Virus record (IMG/VR): IMGVR_UViG_3300037427_001902 | Coordinates: 1-58,068 of that record | Length of the DNA: 58,068 bases | Direction: 5' to 3' (one strand) | Source of the DNA: a virus | In this document: in pieces, positions 27,701-35,145 of the stretch | Layout: every line of letters starts with the position of its first letter | Position numbering within the stretch: the first letter of the stretch is position 1 | The notes under the pieces: model-generated | What the model was told of the DNA's origin: nothing | What the model saw: only the letters and a program-made list of their open reading frames with translations | Database searches by the model: none | Position numbers and translations under genes: made by a program

Positions 27701-28114
27701 TGCATTTGCTCCTACTATATTTAATGTAGAACCATCGTACGTTAAATTAGTTGAACTTTGAACTACATTACCTGTTGAATCGTATACAGGAATAATATTT
27801 GCTGTTGCAGATTGGACTGTTGCAGTTGATGAACCTATAAGTGCATCAATAGTAATTACATTATCGTTTAAAGATAATGTAACGTTTGAACCCGCATCTA
27901 ATTTATAAAACTCTAAATACTGCGAGTCATTCTGTTTGTATACACCAACGCCTGTCGATCCAACATTTCTTCCTAATCCAGTAACACTAGCATTAGCGGA
28001 TACCGCCTGTGTTTCGTTAACAAAGACGCCTTGCGCCGCGTCATATACTAATACTTGATTGTCTTGGATAGAAGTTAAGTTAAATTCTACGCCTTGATTT
28101 GATCCTATTGCCAT
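24737..28114 (-). CDS. Collagen-like tail-fibre protein
   Basis: 1125 residues. The central region (about residues 690-790) contains interrupted Gly-X-Y runs such as GPQGPQGNVGATGPQG and GPQGATGATGAAG, which form a collagen-like triple helix. On both sides are repeats of Thr/Ser/Asn-rich strands including QILKWDSTSSKFVAA and DGSGTLSWV 'label' units. The C-terminal 130 residues after a Gly-rich hinge (GGGGGG) look like a globular knob with aromatic residues (FEYFKLHYTS, HAWIYFTMGS). It is a likely trimeric fibre that carries receptor-binding function at the C-terminus. Late octamer and leader hairpin precede it. Confidence 0.85.
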   Translation of the reverse strand: MAIGSNQGVEFNLTSIQDNQVLVYDAAQGVFVNETQAVSANASVTGLGRNVGSTGVGVYKQNDSQYLEFYKLDAGSNVTLSLNDNVITIDALIGSSTATVQSATANIIPVYDSTGNVVQSSTNLTYDGSTLNIVGANANVSTNNGVITSAGLVTTNLTVSGLSYPTADGTNGQVLKTDGSGTLSWVNQTSIATKLDSSLFNAHVASAITTVSNHAPALDVTYNLGNNTNRYSQVFSQYFRGTADLAVNATNLGSQPAANYRLAADSYTNTQIDSLIAGINIPDISNVLSNVTVTDGSTQFVQENGTIDVRSLDGSITVALDTTNKRIDLSTVQSQNVFSRVRANNDSANTIVAETSTDVLNFANGTGINVTANPSGDVVTIGTALSLFDLTDVNASGISNGQILKWDSTSSKFVAAADGGGGGGGIALTDLSVTSNSASGNGSLTYNSGTGVFTFTPADVGSLTQSLSWNAGTTTLSISSGNSVDLSSLLDNADTQDLSISGNVISLVNGGSVDLTTAIATGGGNYGDSNVSLHLNTSSATAGKVLGWNGSDYAWVTDGDAQDITLSGNVISLTGQSGNVDLTTLLGSVTSDYGDSNVSTYLGAQGYATQTNIIAAITDSAPATLDTLNELAAALGDDPNFATTTTNSLALKANSADLHAVATSGSFTDLGSRPTISLSGSDLTYDGTTLDLTGLGATGPQGPQGNVGATGPQGSTGPQGADSTVAGPTGATGPQGATGPQGTAGVGVTSVTLVGGNDLTFTYSNTSTQSLGNIEGPQGATGATGAAGSNGADGVQLTDFSVTTGSASGGGTLSYNNGTGVTTFAPADLSSYLTSETFTTLVQDTSPQLGGHLDTNGFDIVSTSSSDIELDPDTSGKVVFKGNATRGAGQFKLNCENNSHGVTIKGPPHSAGATYTLTLPTTDGDADQVLKTDGSGVLAWVDQSAGGGASALDGLSDVSTSGVTSGQVLKYNGSSWAPAADNNSGGGGGGSTSFEYFKLHYTSAGAIDTTQGTGGISDKSTNMSNVTVNNAASNSCEIKVDFGSNYNYPPLNIIGYGYSQSTSEYNIKNMIQNTVNTTLKMDGSGSPHGSFGTSEITMSLTRSETGSSSGFGQTSHAWIYFTMGS

Positions 28115-28125
28115 ATGTAATAATC

Positions 28126-28138
28126 CTGCTTATAGCAG
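28126..28138 (-). other. Leader stem-loop of collagen-like fibre gene
   Basis: CTGC-TATAA-GCAG, a 4-bp stem immediately after the late octamer and 12 bp before the fibre ATG at 28114. Confidence 0.5.
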
Positions 28139-28146
28139 TATTTATC
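28139..28146 (-). promoter_or_regulatory. T4-late-type octamer GATAAATA
   Basis: Minus-strand GATAAATA 24 bp before the ATG at 28114, directly joined to the leader hairpin. Confidence 0.65.
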
Positions 28147-28174
28147 ACTTTAGTCATTTTTTTTGGATTTAGTT

Positions 28175-28588
28175 TTAAGCGGACATGCGGATACTATCTA
28201 CAGAGCCGTAATCAGCCTGATATGTAGTTCCGTCGCCTATATATGACCTATCTAGTTTTACTCTTAGCCAAGCAAAGTTTCCTTGTATGTTGTAGCCTTC
28301 TACACCAGTAAAACCGTCAGTACCTGTTTGAGGGAATTGCTTATAACCGCCAGCATTTATACTAATACCACCGGGTAGTTGTACATTAAACCAATCTGTT
28401 TCTGTAGGACTTAGTTCTAAAGTTGCTTGTACAAATACTCTGCCTTTAAATGCATTGTATTTAATTGCAAATGTGTGTAGACCATCACTATAACCATAGT
28501 AATTATCACCTTCAACTTTATTGGTAGTTACATTCATGTTAGAGCCTGTTGAGCTCTGAACTAATATTGATTTTCTATTAATTGCCAT
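28175..28588 (-). CDS. Small virion-type beta protein
   Basis: 137 residues, strand-rich, starting MAINRKSILVQSSTGSNMNV and containing FVQATLELSPTETDWFNVQL and FAWLRVKLDRSYIG. The pattern resembles small beta-sandwich virion or fibre-associated proteins that measure against a central structure. No enzyme motif. It lies directly before the large fibre genes in transcription order, supporting a structural role. A late octamer is only 5 bp from its ATG. Confidence 0.78.
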   Translation of the reverse strand: MAINRKSILVQSSTGSNMNVTTNKVEGDNYYGYSDGLHTFAIKYNAFKGRVFVQATLELSPTETDWFNVQLPGGISINAGGYKQFPQTGTDGFTGVEGYNIQGNFAWLRVKLDRSYIGDGTTYQADYGSVDSIRMSA

Positions 28589-28593
28589 ACAAC

Positions 28594-28601
28594 TATTTAT
28601 C
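28594..28601 (-). promoter_or_regulatory. Possible T4-late-type octamer GATAAATA
   Basis: Minus-strand GATAAATA ending 5 bp before the ATG at 28588. If it is used, the message would be nearly leaderless, so confidence is lower. Confidence 0.4.
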
Positions 28602-28604
28602 CAT

Positions 28605-29285
28605 TTACAACTTTTCTTCGACTAATGCTTTAGTGATAACTATAAATGCATCAGGATGTTTAAGTTTTACATAAAAATGGATATCTTCTGCATACTTGCT
28701 GTCGCAATATATAAAGTTCCATCTATGTTTTCTAGATTTATCAACCATATTTTCTATAGTTCGTATTGTATCTTGTCTAATTGTTCTAACTGCTTTAGAA
28801 TAATCGCTATTGATTATGCCCATAAAGTTATTATACTTTAGTTTGGTTCCTATCCATACTTTACAATCATATGTATTATGCCATTTAGTTTTTCTTATAA
28901 TAAGTTCTTCTCTAAAGTTTGGATTATGACGTTCTCCATTATGTTTACGTTCAAACAAGTATGCTATATGCTTATTAGATACAGGACCTTGAACTTTATC
29001 TATTTGGTCTGCAAACATATCTATAAAAAAATATAGTTTGTCTATGTCTTTAAAATATACATGCCTAGTGTGACCTGACTTAAACTTAGTATCTTCTCTG
29101 CCTACAGTTTCTAGCCAGTCATATATTTCTAATGCTCTACTAACATCATATCTAATTTGATTATCTATTAGTGCGGCTTTGTATGGATACTTGTTATAGT
29201 AAAATCTATCTGATCCTACTATTTCTGTATCAGGATACAACGTTCGGTCAATGTGTTGTATATTATTTAATGTTAATGTCGACAC
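28605..29285 (-). CDS. Hypothetical basic/aromatic protein
   Basis: 226 residues, rich in Lys, Arg, Tyr, Phe and His. I chose the GTG at 29285 because AGGAG lies 6 bases upstream; a GTG at 29306 is possible but has no site. Features include KSGHTRHVYFKDIDKLYFFI and RKHRWNFIYCDSKYAEDIHF. No known family; the basic-aromatic nature suggests nucleic-acid contact. It overlaps the end of the ClpA gene and is probably the last gene of the dnaJ-clpA transcript. Confidence 0.7.
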   Translation of the reverse strand: MSTLTLNNIQHIDRTLYPDTEIVGSDRFYYNKYPYKAALIDNQIRYDVSRALEIYDWLETVGREDTKFKSGHTRHVYFKDIDKLYFFIDMFADQIDKVQGPVSNKHIAYLFERKHNGERHNPNFREELIIRKTKWHNTYDCKVWIGTKLKYNNFMGIINSDYSKAVRTIRQDTIRTIENMVDKSRKHRWNFIYCDSKYAEDIHFYVKLKHPDAFIVITKALVEEKL

Positions 29286-31437
29286 CGTCTTCTCCTTTGG
29301 AAACACTTAATTCGACATCTTTTAATTCTTCAAACAATATACGTTTACTTAAAGGCTTTTTAAGTTTCTGTTCAAATAATCGTTTTAATGGTCTAGCACC
29401 CATAGACGGATCGTATCCATTTTCAACAAAATATTTTACAGCACTTGCATCTAATGTAATTATAATCTCTTTATCTTTTAATTGTAAATTAATTTCATCT
29501 TCTAAACGTTTTACAATTTTCTTAATAACAGGAGTTCCTAGTTTATTAAATTTAATTACAGCATCTAACCTATTTCTAAATTCTGGAGCAAAGAAACTTT
29601 TGATTGCTTTTATATCTGTATCCTTTTTCTTTTGGTCACCGAAACCAATCTTTAATGATTCAGCCGCCGATGCTCCTAAGTTACTTGTCATTAACATAAT
29701 AACATTAGTAAAATCTGTTGTTTTTCCTGTAGCACCTGTAAGCCTGCCATCGTCCATTACCTGTAACAATACTTGTAATACTTCTGGTGCGGCTTTTTCA
29801 ACTTCATCTAATAGTAATACACAATTAGGATTATCTTCTACAGTTGTAAGTAATTGTCCTTGACCCATCTTGCCTTCAGCATGTCCAACATATCCTGGAG
29901 GTGCACCAATTAATTTACTTACACTATGTCTTTCTTGATACTCTGACATATCAAAACGTATAAGTTTGGCTTCCATTTGGTCTGCTAATTGTTTTGCTGT
30001 TTCTGTTTTACCTGTACCAGTTGGGCCTACTAATAAGAAACTACCAACGGGTTTATTCTCTTCCCTAAGTCCTGCTTTAGCAACAAGTATCGCTTCTACT
30101 ATTTGATCTATGGCTTCGTCTTGCCCGTAAACTTTAGTCTTAATACGTTTGTCTAAACTTTTATATCCTTCTGTGCTGTCAACATCAATAACATCTTTAC
30201 CAATATTACTCATTTTACTAATAACATGAACAACATCTGATGTATTAACAATCTCCTCACCTCGTAATTTAACTGCGGCTCCGGCGGCGTCTACTACATC
30301 TACTGCTTTGTCTGGAAAGAATTTGTTTTTAATATATCTATCGGCTAAGTCGACACTCTTTGCAACTAGTTCGTCTGTGTATGTTACACCATGGAATTCT
30401 TCAAAGAAAGGTTTAAGTCCTTTCATTATTTCTATAGTAGTAGGAACATCTGTTGGTTCTATGTCAACACGTTGGAACCTACGCAATAATGCTTTATCTT
30501 TTTCAAAGTGTGTGCTATACTCATCGTTTGTTGTAGCACCCATAGTAAGTAGTTTACCTCTACCTAATAATGGTTTTAATAAGTTAGCAACATCAACGTT
30601 ACTACTTCCTGCACTACCGGCACCCATTATCATATGTATCTCATCTATAAACAAGATAACATTCTTATCTTCTTCTAAACTATCTAATACTGTTTTAATA
30701 CGTTCTTCAAAGTCTCCTCTGTACCTAGTACCAGCAAGTAAGGCACCAATGTCCAAACTGTATACTACTTTTTCTTTAAGAGCATTTGGCACTTGCCCTT
30801 CTACAATCTTTAATGCAAGTCCTTCTGCAATAGCAGTTTTACCTACACCAGGCTCACCAATTAATAGTGGATTGTTCTTTTTACGTCTAGCAAGGATATG
30901 TACTACATCACTGACTTCTTCTGCTCTACCAATTAAAGGATCTATCTCACTCTCACTGGCTTTTTTATTTAAATTAATTAGGAAGTCTTCTGCTTCTTTC
31001 ATGTTAGCAGTATTCATTGCTGTTAATACTTGTACTACAGCCAGTCTATCTATACCATTTAGTTCACAAAGATATTTGGCATGTGTATCATCTTCACTAA
31101 GAATACTAACAAATAAATCTATACTGCTTACTTGGTCTCTAGCACTAAAAATAACTTGAGCAAATGCTCTTTGCATTACACGTTCTACACTTGCAGTTTT
31201 CTTAGGCTTACCATCGTAAGGAACATCTCCTTTTAAACCGTTTGTAGAGTCATCGTCTAAATAGTTTTTTAAATCTTGTCGTGTAAGTTCTACATCACAT
31301 TCAAAATTATCTAGCAATTCTATAATTGCTTCTTCTTCCAAACAACATAACATTAAATGTTCTAATGTCACATATTCGTGATTTTTATCTGATGCATAAT
31401 TTACTGCACATGTTATTACATTATCTAATTGGCTCAT
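29263..31437 (-). CDS. clpA: ClpA-type AAA+ unfoldase
   Basis: 724 residues, near the length of bacterial ClpA (about 750). Order: N-domain with two Clp-N repeats (about 1-145), first AAA+ with Walker A GEPGVGKT (194-201) and FIDEIH (263-268), second AAA+ with GPTGTGKT (471-478) and LLLDEVEKA (541-549). There is no long middle (ClpB) coiled coil. The loop SLKIGFGDQ (594-602) sits where ClpA carries the ClpP-docking tripeptide; IGF is the form used by ClpX. With the ClpP at 48948-49535 it could make a complete phage protease. It follows the DnaJ gene by 8 bp. Confidence 0.93.
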   Translation of the reverse strand: MSQLDNVITCAVNYASDKNHEYVTLEHLMLCCLEEEAIIELLDNFECDVELTRQDLKNYLDDDSTNGLKGDVPYDGKPKKTASVERVMQRAFAQVIFSARDQVSSIDLFVSILSEDDTHAKYLCELNGIDRLAVVQVLTAMNTANMKEAEDFLINLNKKASESEIDPLIGRAEEVSDVVHILARRKKNNPLLIGEPGVGKTAIAEGLALKIVEGQVPNALKEKVVYSLDIGALLAGTRYRGDFEERIKTVLDSLEEDKNVILFIDEIHMIMGAGSAGSSNVDVANLLKPLLGRGKLLTMGATTNDEYSTHFEKDKALLRRFQRVDIEPTDVPTTIEIMKGLKPFFEEFHGVTYTDELVAKSVDLADRYIKNKFFPDKAVDVVDAAGAAVKLRGEEIVNTSDVVHVISKMSNIGKDVIDVDSTEGYKSLDKRIKTKVYGQDEAIDQIVEAILVAKAGLREENKPVGSFLLVGPTGTGKTETAKQLADQMEAKLIRFDMSEYQERHSVSKLIGAPPGYVGHAEGKMGQGQLLTTVEDNPNCVLLLDEVEKAAPEVLQVLLQVMDDGRLTGATGKTTDFTNVIMLMTSNLGASAAESLKIGFGDQKKKDTDIKAIKSFFAPEFRNRLDAVIKFNKLGTPVIKKIVKRLEDEINLQLKDKEIIITLDASAVKYFVENGYDPSMGARPLKRLFEQKLKKPLSKRILFEELKDVELSVSKGEDGVDINIK

Positions 31438-31445
31438 ACTAGTAT

Positions 31446-32243
31446 TTACATTTCCTTGTCTTTAAATTCTTTTATTTTTCGTATATCTTCATCACTTAGT
31501 TTGGGTGAAGTCACTCCAACTATTACATATAAATCACCTATACGCCCATTGGTAGGATTAGGCATTCCTTTACCAGGAAGTCTGAGTCTACTATTAGGTA
31601 AACTTCTACTTGGAATTTTTACTTCAAATTGTTTTCCATCTATATGTGGGAATCTTATCGAAGTGCCTATCATGGCTTCGAAGTAATCACATTCAACTTT
31701 AATAATTAAATCATCGTTATGTCTATCCCATTCTGGCAAATTAATTACATGTATTCTACAAATTAAATCGCCGGGAGGAAGTTGTGAATGCTGTTGTGGA
31801 CCTTTGCCATGCATAACAAATTTTGTTCCGTGATATGTACCTGCAGGAATAGTTAATTTATATTTTGCAAAGCCAACATCTATAGTTTTTTCACACCCTG
31901 TATAAACTTCTGCAATGTCTACATGTACGTCACATACTCCGTCTGGATTACGAGCAGGCTGGCGTCTTTGTCCAAAGCCTCCTCCAAATACTTCACTAAA
32001 TATATCTTGGAAGTTACCTTGACCAAATGGATTGCCTCCCATTTGAGCAAACGGATCTGGATTATCGTATTGTTGTTTCTTTTCGGGGTTACTTAATGTT
32101 TCGTATGCCTGTTGGATTTTCTTAAACTCTTCCTCATCACCACCTTTATCAGGGTGATGTTTAGAAGCAAGTTTCTTGTATGCTTTTTTAATTCCATCCG
32201 GTGTAGTTGTGTGATTCACACCTAATGTTTCGTAATAATCCAT
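31446..32243 (-). CDS. DnaJ/CbpA-type co-chaperone
   Basis: 265 residues. A J domain (1-65) with the HPD motif (30-32) that stimulates Hsp70, a Gly/Phe-rich linker (about 66-95: GGNPFGQGNFQDIF), and the two beta C-terminal substrate-binding domains (KTIDVGFAKYKLTIPAG and onward). There is no Cys-rich zinc finger, so it is of the CbpA (class B) type. It heads an operon with ClpA and has its own sigma-70 promoter, 7 bp from the ATG, which would give an almost leaderless mRNA. Likely role: passing substrates to host DnaK and to ClpA. Confidence 0.93.
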   Translation of the reverse strand: MDYYETLGVNHTTTPDGIKKAYKKLASKHHPDKGGDEEEFKKIQQAYETLSNPEKKQQYDNPDPFAQMGGNPFGQGNFQDIFSEVFGGGFGQRRQPARNPDGVCDVHVDIAEVYTGCEKTIDVGFAKYKLTIPAGTYHGTKFVMHGKGPQQHSQLPPGDLICRIHVINLPEWDRHNDDLIIKVECDYFEAMIGTSIRFPHIDGKQFEVKIPSRSLPNSRLRLPGKGMPNPTNGRIGDLYVIVGVTSPKLSDEDIRKIKEFKDKEM

Positions 32244-32249
32244 ATTGCT

Positions 32250-32278
32250 ATTATAAGTTATAGCAACAACAAAGTCAA
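32250..32278 (-). promoter_or_regulatory. Sigma-70-type promoter of the dnaJ-clpA operon
   Basis: Minus-strand TTGACT (32278-32273), 17 bp, TATAAT (32255-32250), ending 6 bp before the dnaJ-like ATG at 32243. Confidence 0.78.
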
Positions 32279-32291
32279 GTTAAAATTGTGT

Positions 32292-32522
32292 TTATATACG
32301 TTCGTCGATGTATGTGATAATGTCTTGTATTGTTTCAAAATTATCTACATCAGCGTCTTCGATAACAATATCAAATTCTTCTTCAGCATCTATAACAATT
32401 TCTACAGAATCTAAACTATCAAAGTTTAAATCTTCAAATAGTTTTGCTTCTGGAACAATTTTATCTTCGTCTATTCTTAGTTCGACAAATAATGGTTTAA
32501 GTCTATTAAATGTATCGCTCAT
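32292..32522 (-). CDS. acpP: Acyl carrier protein
   Basis: 76 residues, the usual ACP length, strongly acidic. NFDSLDSVEIV matches the DSLD/E phosphopantetheine site, with Ser36 as the attachment residue; a third helix EEEFDIVIEDAD and a final IQDIITYIDE complete the four-helix fold. It would need a host holo-ACP synthase. It carries acyl chains for fatty acid, lipid A or modification reactions. It follows the putative outer spanin gene by 7 bp, on the same transcript as lysis-type genes, and no ketosynthase or acyltransferase partner is seen in the window. Confidence 0.93.
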   Translation of the reverse strand: MSDTFNRLKPLFVELRIDEDKIVPEAKLFEDLNFDSLDSVEIVIDAEEEFDIVIEDADVDNFETIQDIITYIDERI

Positions 32523-32529
32523 GGTTCTT

Positions 32530-33228
32530 TTATTCCTTACCGCCTATATTCGGTAATAGTGATTTGATACTAAAGCCACCTTCTTCTTTAGGTGCTTCAG
32601 CAATTGGTTGTTCATTATCGGCCTCTGCGGCTTCAATGTCGTTTTCTTGTCTTTCTTTGTTCTCTTCTATCCAGCCTTCTTTGCCTTTAGGAGCAGTTGC
32701 TTCTCTATAGTAATAAATGATTTCTTTTTGTTGTGCTATGTATCTTTTTATCTCTTGTAAGTTAGTACTTAATGCTTGATATCCACTGGGTGTAACTGCA
32801 AATACAACAAATTCACCATCCAGTAATTTTTCTATTTCATATATTTTTTCTTTTAAATTACCGCATACCTGTTCACCTTCTATTACTGGCAAAGGTATAC
32901 GTTTATTATCAGCATCTCTTTTTAATCTAGTTTTAGTTTCGCCTTCTTCAGTTGTGTATTCTTCTTTTTCATATTTGTCGTATGTATATAAACCTGTTTT
33001 CTTATCTTTGCCTGTTGCTGGTCTGCAAGGATAGTTTGAAATAACTTTCCAATCAACATCTTGTAAATCAATTGCTGGTGGTAAAGGTGGAGCATATATT
33101 TCTACTTCAACTGTTTCGGTAATTACCTTTACAGGAGGTAAAGGTTGATATCCAGTGCCTGTACTAGCACATGCACCTAGGAGTAATGCTAGTCCAACTA
33201 CTGTTAAATTTCTAATCGTTTTGTTCAT
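32530..33228 (-). CDS. Outer-membrane lipoprotein, putative o-spanin
   Basis: 232 residues with a lipoprotein signal: basic NKTIRN, hydrophobic LTVVGLALLLG, then the lipobox LLLGAC, giving Cys20 as lipidation site. A Pro-rich stretch follows (YQPLPPVKV, YAPPLPPAI), then a long charged region with predicted helices. The start overlaps the stop of the inner-membrane coiled-coil gene upstream by 17 bases, as Rz/Rz1 spanin pairs do. It is longer than most o-spanins. Alternative: an unrelated phage lipoprotein. Confidence 0.7.
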   Translation of the reverse strand: MNKTIRNLTVVGLALLLGACASTGTGYQPLPPVKVITETVEVEIYAPPLPPAIDLQDVDWKVISNYPCRPATGKDKKTGLYTYDKYEKEEYTTEEGETKTRLKRDADNKRIPLPVIEGEQVCGNLKEKIYEIEKLLDGEFVVFAVTPSGYQALSTNLQEIKRYIAQQKEIIYYYREATAPKGKEGWIEENKERQENDIEAAEADNEQPIAEAPKEEGGFSIKSLLPNIGGKE

Positions 33229-33628
33229 TATCTTTACTTAACTCTTCTATGCCGTCAAACTCTAATTTTGTGGCTTTGTTTGCTCTAGGCTCCATAAGTC
33301 CAGGTTTGTTTTTGGCTAGTTTAGTTATGTCATGGTCATTAAATATTCTTAATGCTTCGTTTTTCTGTTCTACTGCAACATTTAAGTTATCAGTTAAACT
33401 TGTAATTTGTTCTCTTTGTTTTTTTGCACCTTCTTCTAAACTTCTAATTGTATTTTCATTTAAGTCGGCGGCTGTTTGTAATGCAACATTCTGTGCAACA
33501 TATTGTTCTACTTGCATTTGCAGTTTGTCTATTGAATCGTTTAAGTTGCCAACAATAAAACTATGGGCACCGTATGCCATTAGTAATGCTATGCCGACAA
33601 AAGGTAGGGATTTTAAAAATGCTAACAT
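33212..33628 (-). CDS. Inner-membrane coiled-coil protein, putative i-spanin
   Basis: 138 residues: an N-terminal membrane span (about 8-28: PFVGIALLMAYGAHSFIVG), then a periplasmic coiled coil (about 30-95, DKLQMQVEQYVAQ onward), then a conserved-looking tail LRIFNDHDITKLAKNKPG. This is the architecture of i-spanins (Rz), which with an outer lipoprotein fuse the membranes at lysis. The overlap with the lipoprotein gene supports that pairing. A holin and an endolysin are not obvious nearby. Confidence 0.72.
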   Translation of the reverse strand: MLAFLKSLPFVGIALLMAYGAHSFIVGNLNDSIDKLQMQVEQYVAQNVALQTAADLNENTIRSLEEGAKKQREQITSLTDNLNVAVEQKNEALRIFNDHDITKLAKNKPGLMEPRANKATKLEFDGIEELSKDNEQND

Positions 33629-34371
33629 GGTTTGACTACTAGAACTTGATCCGTTGCAGGATTATGCATCACTATGTTTCTGTTGATAGGTAATATATTT
33701 AAATCTCCTCTCAAACTTTCTAGTGTTTTGATAAGATGTCTATCAAAATCATAATCAATTGCTAGGTCACTAAGCCCTGCCTCTTCTAATGTGGGTTTAC
33801 CATCACCAAAAGAAACAAATTCTAACTTAACATTGTTCTTATAGTCAATTATATTGATAATATTGTCTGTAAGTGTGACTGTAGAAGCATTAGTATTATC
33901 TAAAACAAAATCTGTAATGTTGTTATCTTCTTCTTGTTTAATCATATCGTCATACTCTTCTCTTGTGATGTATTCTTCTGGCGTTGTTTTTACTAGTCCT
34001 TCTAGTTGAGGATCATCTAAATCAAAAGGTCTATCACTTAGTAATGGTTTACCTCTCCAATCCATTTTGCCTGCAATGTTTACAACATCTTTGGCAACTT
34101 CTTTAATCATGTCAACTATTCCAGGTTGTCTATCTACTTCAACAAATACCATATATAAATTATCTGGATTTGGATTTGGAGTTACTTCGACATCTCTGAA
34201 ATCAAAGGAACTTTTATCTAGAAAATTTGCTAAGTCGTCACCAACTGCTTTTTCAGTTACATAAAAACCAAATACAGCAACGTTTTCTTTCTCACCTGTT
34301 TTAGGTTCAAACTCATCGATACTTATTTCATCTTTAACGACTTCTTTTAAGTCATAATGTTCTAAACTCAT
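33622..34371 (-). CDS. Hypothetical acidic protein
   Basis: 249 residues, acidic, start overlapping the previous stop by one base. It begins MSLEHYDLKEVVKDEISIDE, has a hydrophobic-aromatic core region near NVAVFGFYVTEKAVGDDL and an Asn/Asp/Thr-rich section in the middle (NITDFVLDNTNASTVTLTDN). The second half again alternates strands. I do not recognise it; its place before the spanin-like genes in a late operon suggests a virion or morphogenesis role. Confidence 0.75.
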   Translation of the reverse strand: MSLEHYDLKEVVKDEISIDEFEPKTGEKENVAVFGFYVTEKAVGDDLANFLDKSSFDFRDVEVTPNPNPDNLYMVFVEVDRQPGIVDMIKEVAKDVVNIAGKMDWRGKPLLSDRPFDLDDPQLEGLVKTTPEEYITREEYDDMIKQEEDNNITDFVLDNTNASTVTLTDNIINIIDYKNNVKLEFVSFGDGKPTLEEAGLSDLAIDYDFDRHLIKTLESLRGDLNILPINRNIVMHNPATDQVLVVKPC

Positions 34372-34946
34372 TATAGACCAACTCCTGGTGTTGTTCCTGC
34401 CATAGGATCAACTGGTGGTGCCATAGGATCTGCATTGTTGATTGGGTTTTCTAAATTTTGGTCAACACCGCTTTGGATAGCCTCCATGTCTACGTAGGCA
34501 TCTTCTGCCGCTTCAATTTGTTCTGTGCTAAATTCATCTACAAAACGTCTTGGCATTTTTACTTCAACTATCCAGACATCATGTTGTTCTTTTTTAGCAA
34601 CACGCCTTGGAGCATTACCTCGTACTACTACTTCCGTGTCTTCAACACTTTTAATCTTCTTACTTTTAATTAACTGATCCTTGTACATTTTAACATCGCA
34701 ATCATTTGCTTTCAAACGAAGTAATGCTTCAGGATCTGGCATATCCTCATACGGATACATTAATGCTACCTCAATAAAGTATCTACCTAGTTTAGGTCCG
34801 TTTATAACTTCACCCTTTTTCCAGTTCTTGTAAGCATACATATCAAATGTATCTAACACTCCTTCGAACTCTAAAAGCATATCCAACAACGTATTAGTTT
34901 CGGATATTTTTCTTATGTTGTCATTAATAATTTTTAAGGTTTGCAT
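34371..34946 (-). CDS. Hypothetical conserved-type phage protein
   Basis: 191 residues. Helical N-terminus (LKIINDNIRKISETNTLLDM), a central mixed region with DVWIVEVKMPRRF, and a low-complexity Pro/Gly/Asp/Met tail from about 160 (NNADPMAPPVDPMAG). No family recognised. It is the first gene of an operon with a late octamer (34969-34976) 22 bp upstream, so it is expressed late, likely with assembly or lysis genes. Confidence 0.75.
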   Translation of the reverse strand: MQTLKIINDNIRKISETNTLLDMLLEFEGVLDTFDMYAYKNWKKGEVINGPKLGRYFIEVALMYPYEDMPDPEALLRLKANDCDVKMYKDQLIKSKKIKSVEDTEVVVRGNAPRRVAKKEQHDVWIVEVKMPRRFVDEFSTEQIEAAEDAYVDMEAIQSGVDQNLENPINNADPMAPPVDPMAGTTPGVGL

Positions 34947-34968
34947 GTATATATTCCTATTGTAAATG

Positions 34969-34976
34969 TATTTATC
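34969..34976 (-). promoter_or_regulatory. T4-late-type octamer GATAAATA
   Basis: Minus-strand GATAAATA 22 bp before the ATG at 34946; it would drive the operon down to the acyl carrier protein gene. Confidence 0.6.
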
Positions 34977-35145
34977 ATTTCATTAACTAATTAGTTATTC
35001 TAAAAGGACCGAAAGATAAGTAATATATGAGTATGTTAAATCAAACTAAACACAAACATATATCAAATCCCCCCAATAAGAGTCATCTTGCAGGAATTTA
35101 TTCTGCATTGTATTCGTTTGGGCGGCATTCAAGGAGTATAGTAAC

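Noticed and set aside
19387-28114. Many plus-strand open frames of 60-190 codons opposite the fibre genes
   Set aside because: They are shadows of repetitive Thr/Val/Ser codons on the other strand, rich in Val/Pro/Thr and without ribosome sites.
30308-31159. Plus-strand 283-codon frame opposite clpA
   Set aside because: It mirrors the conserved ClpA coding region and has no start signal; ClpA motifs on the minus strand are unmistakable.
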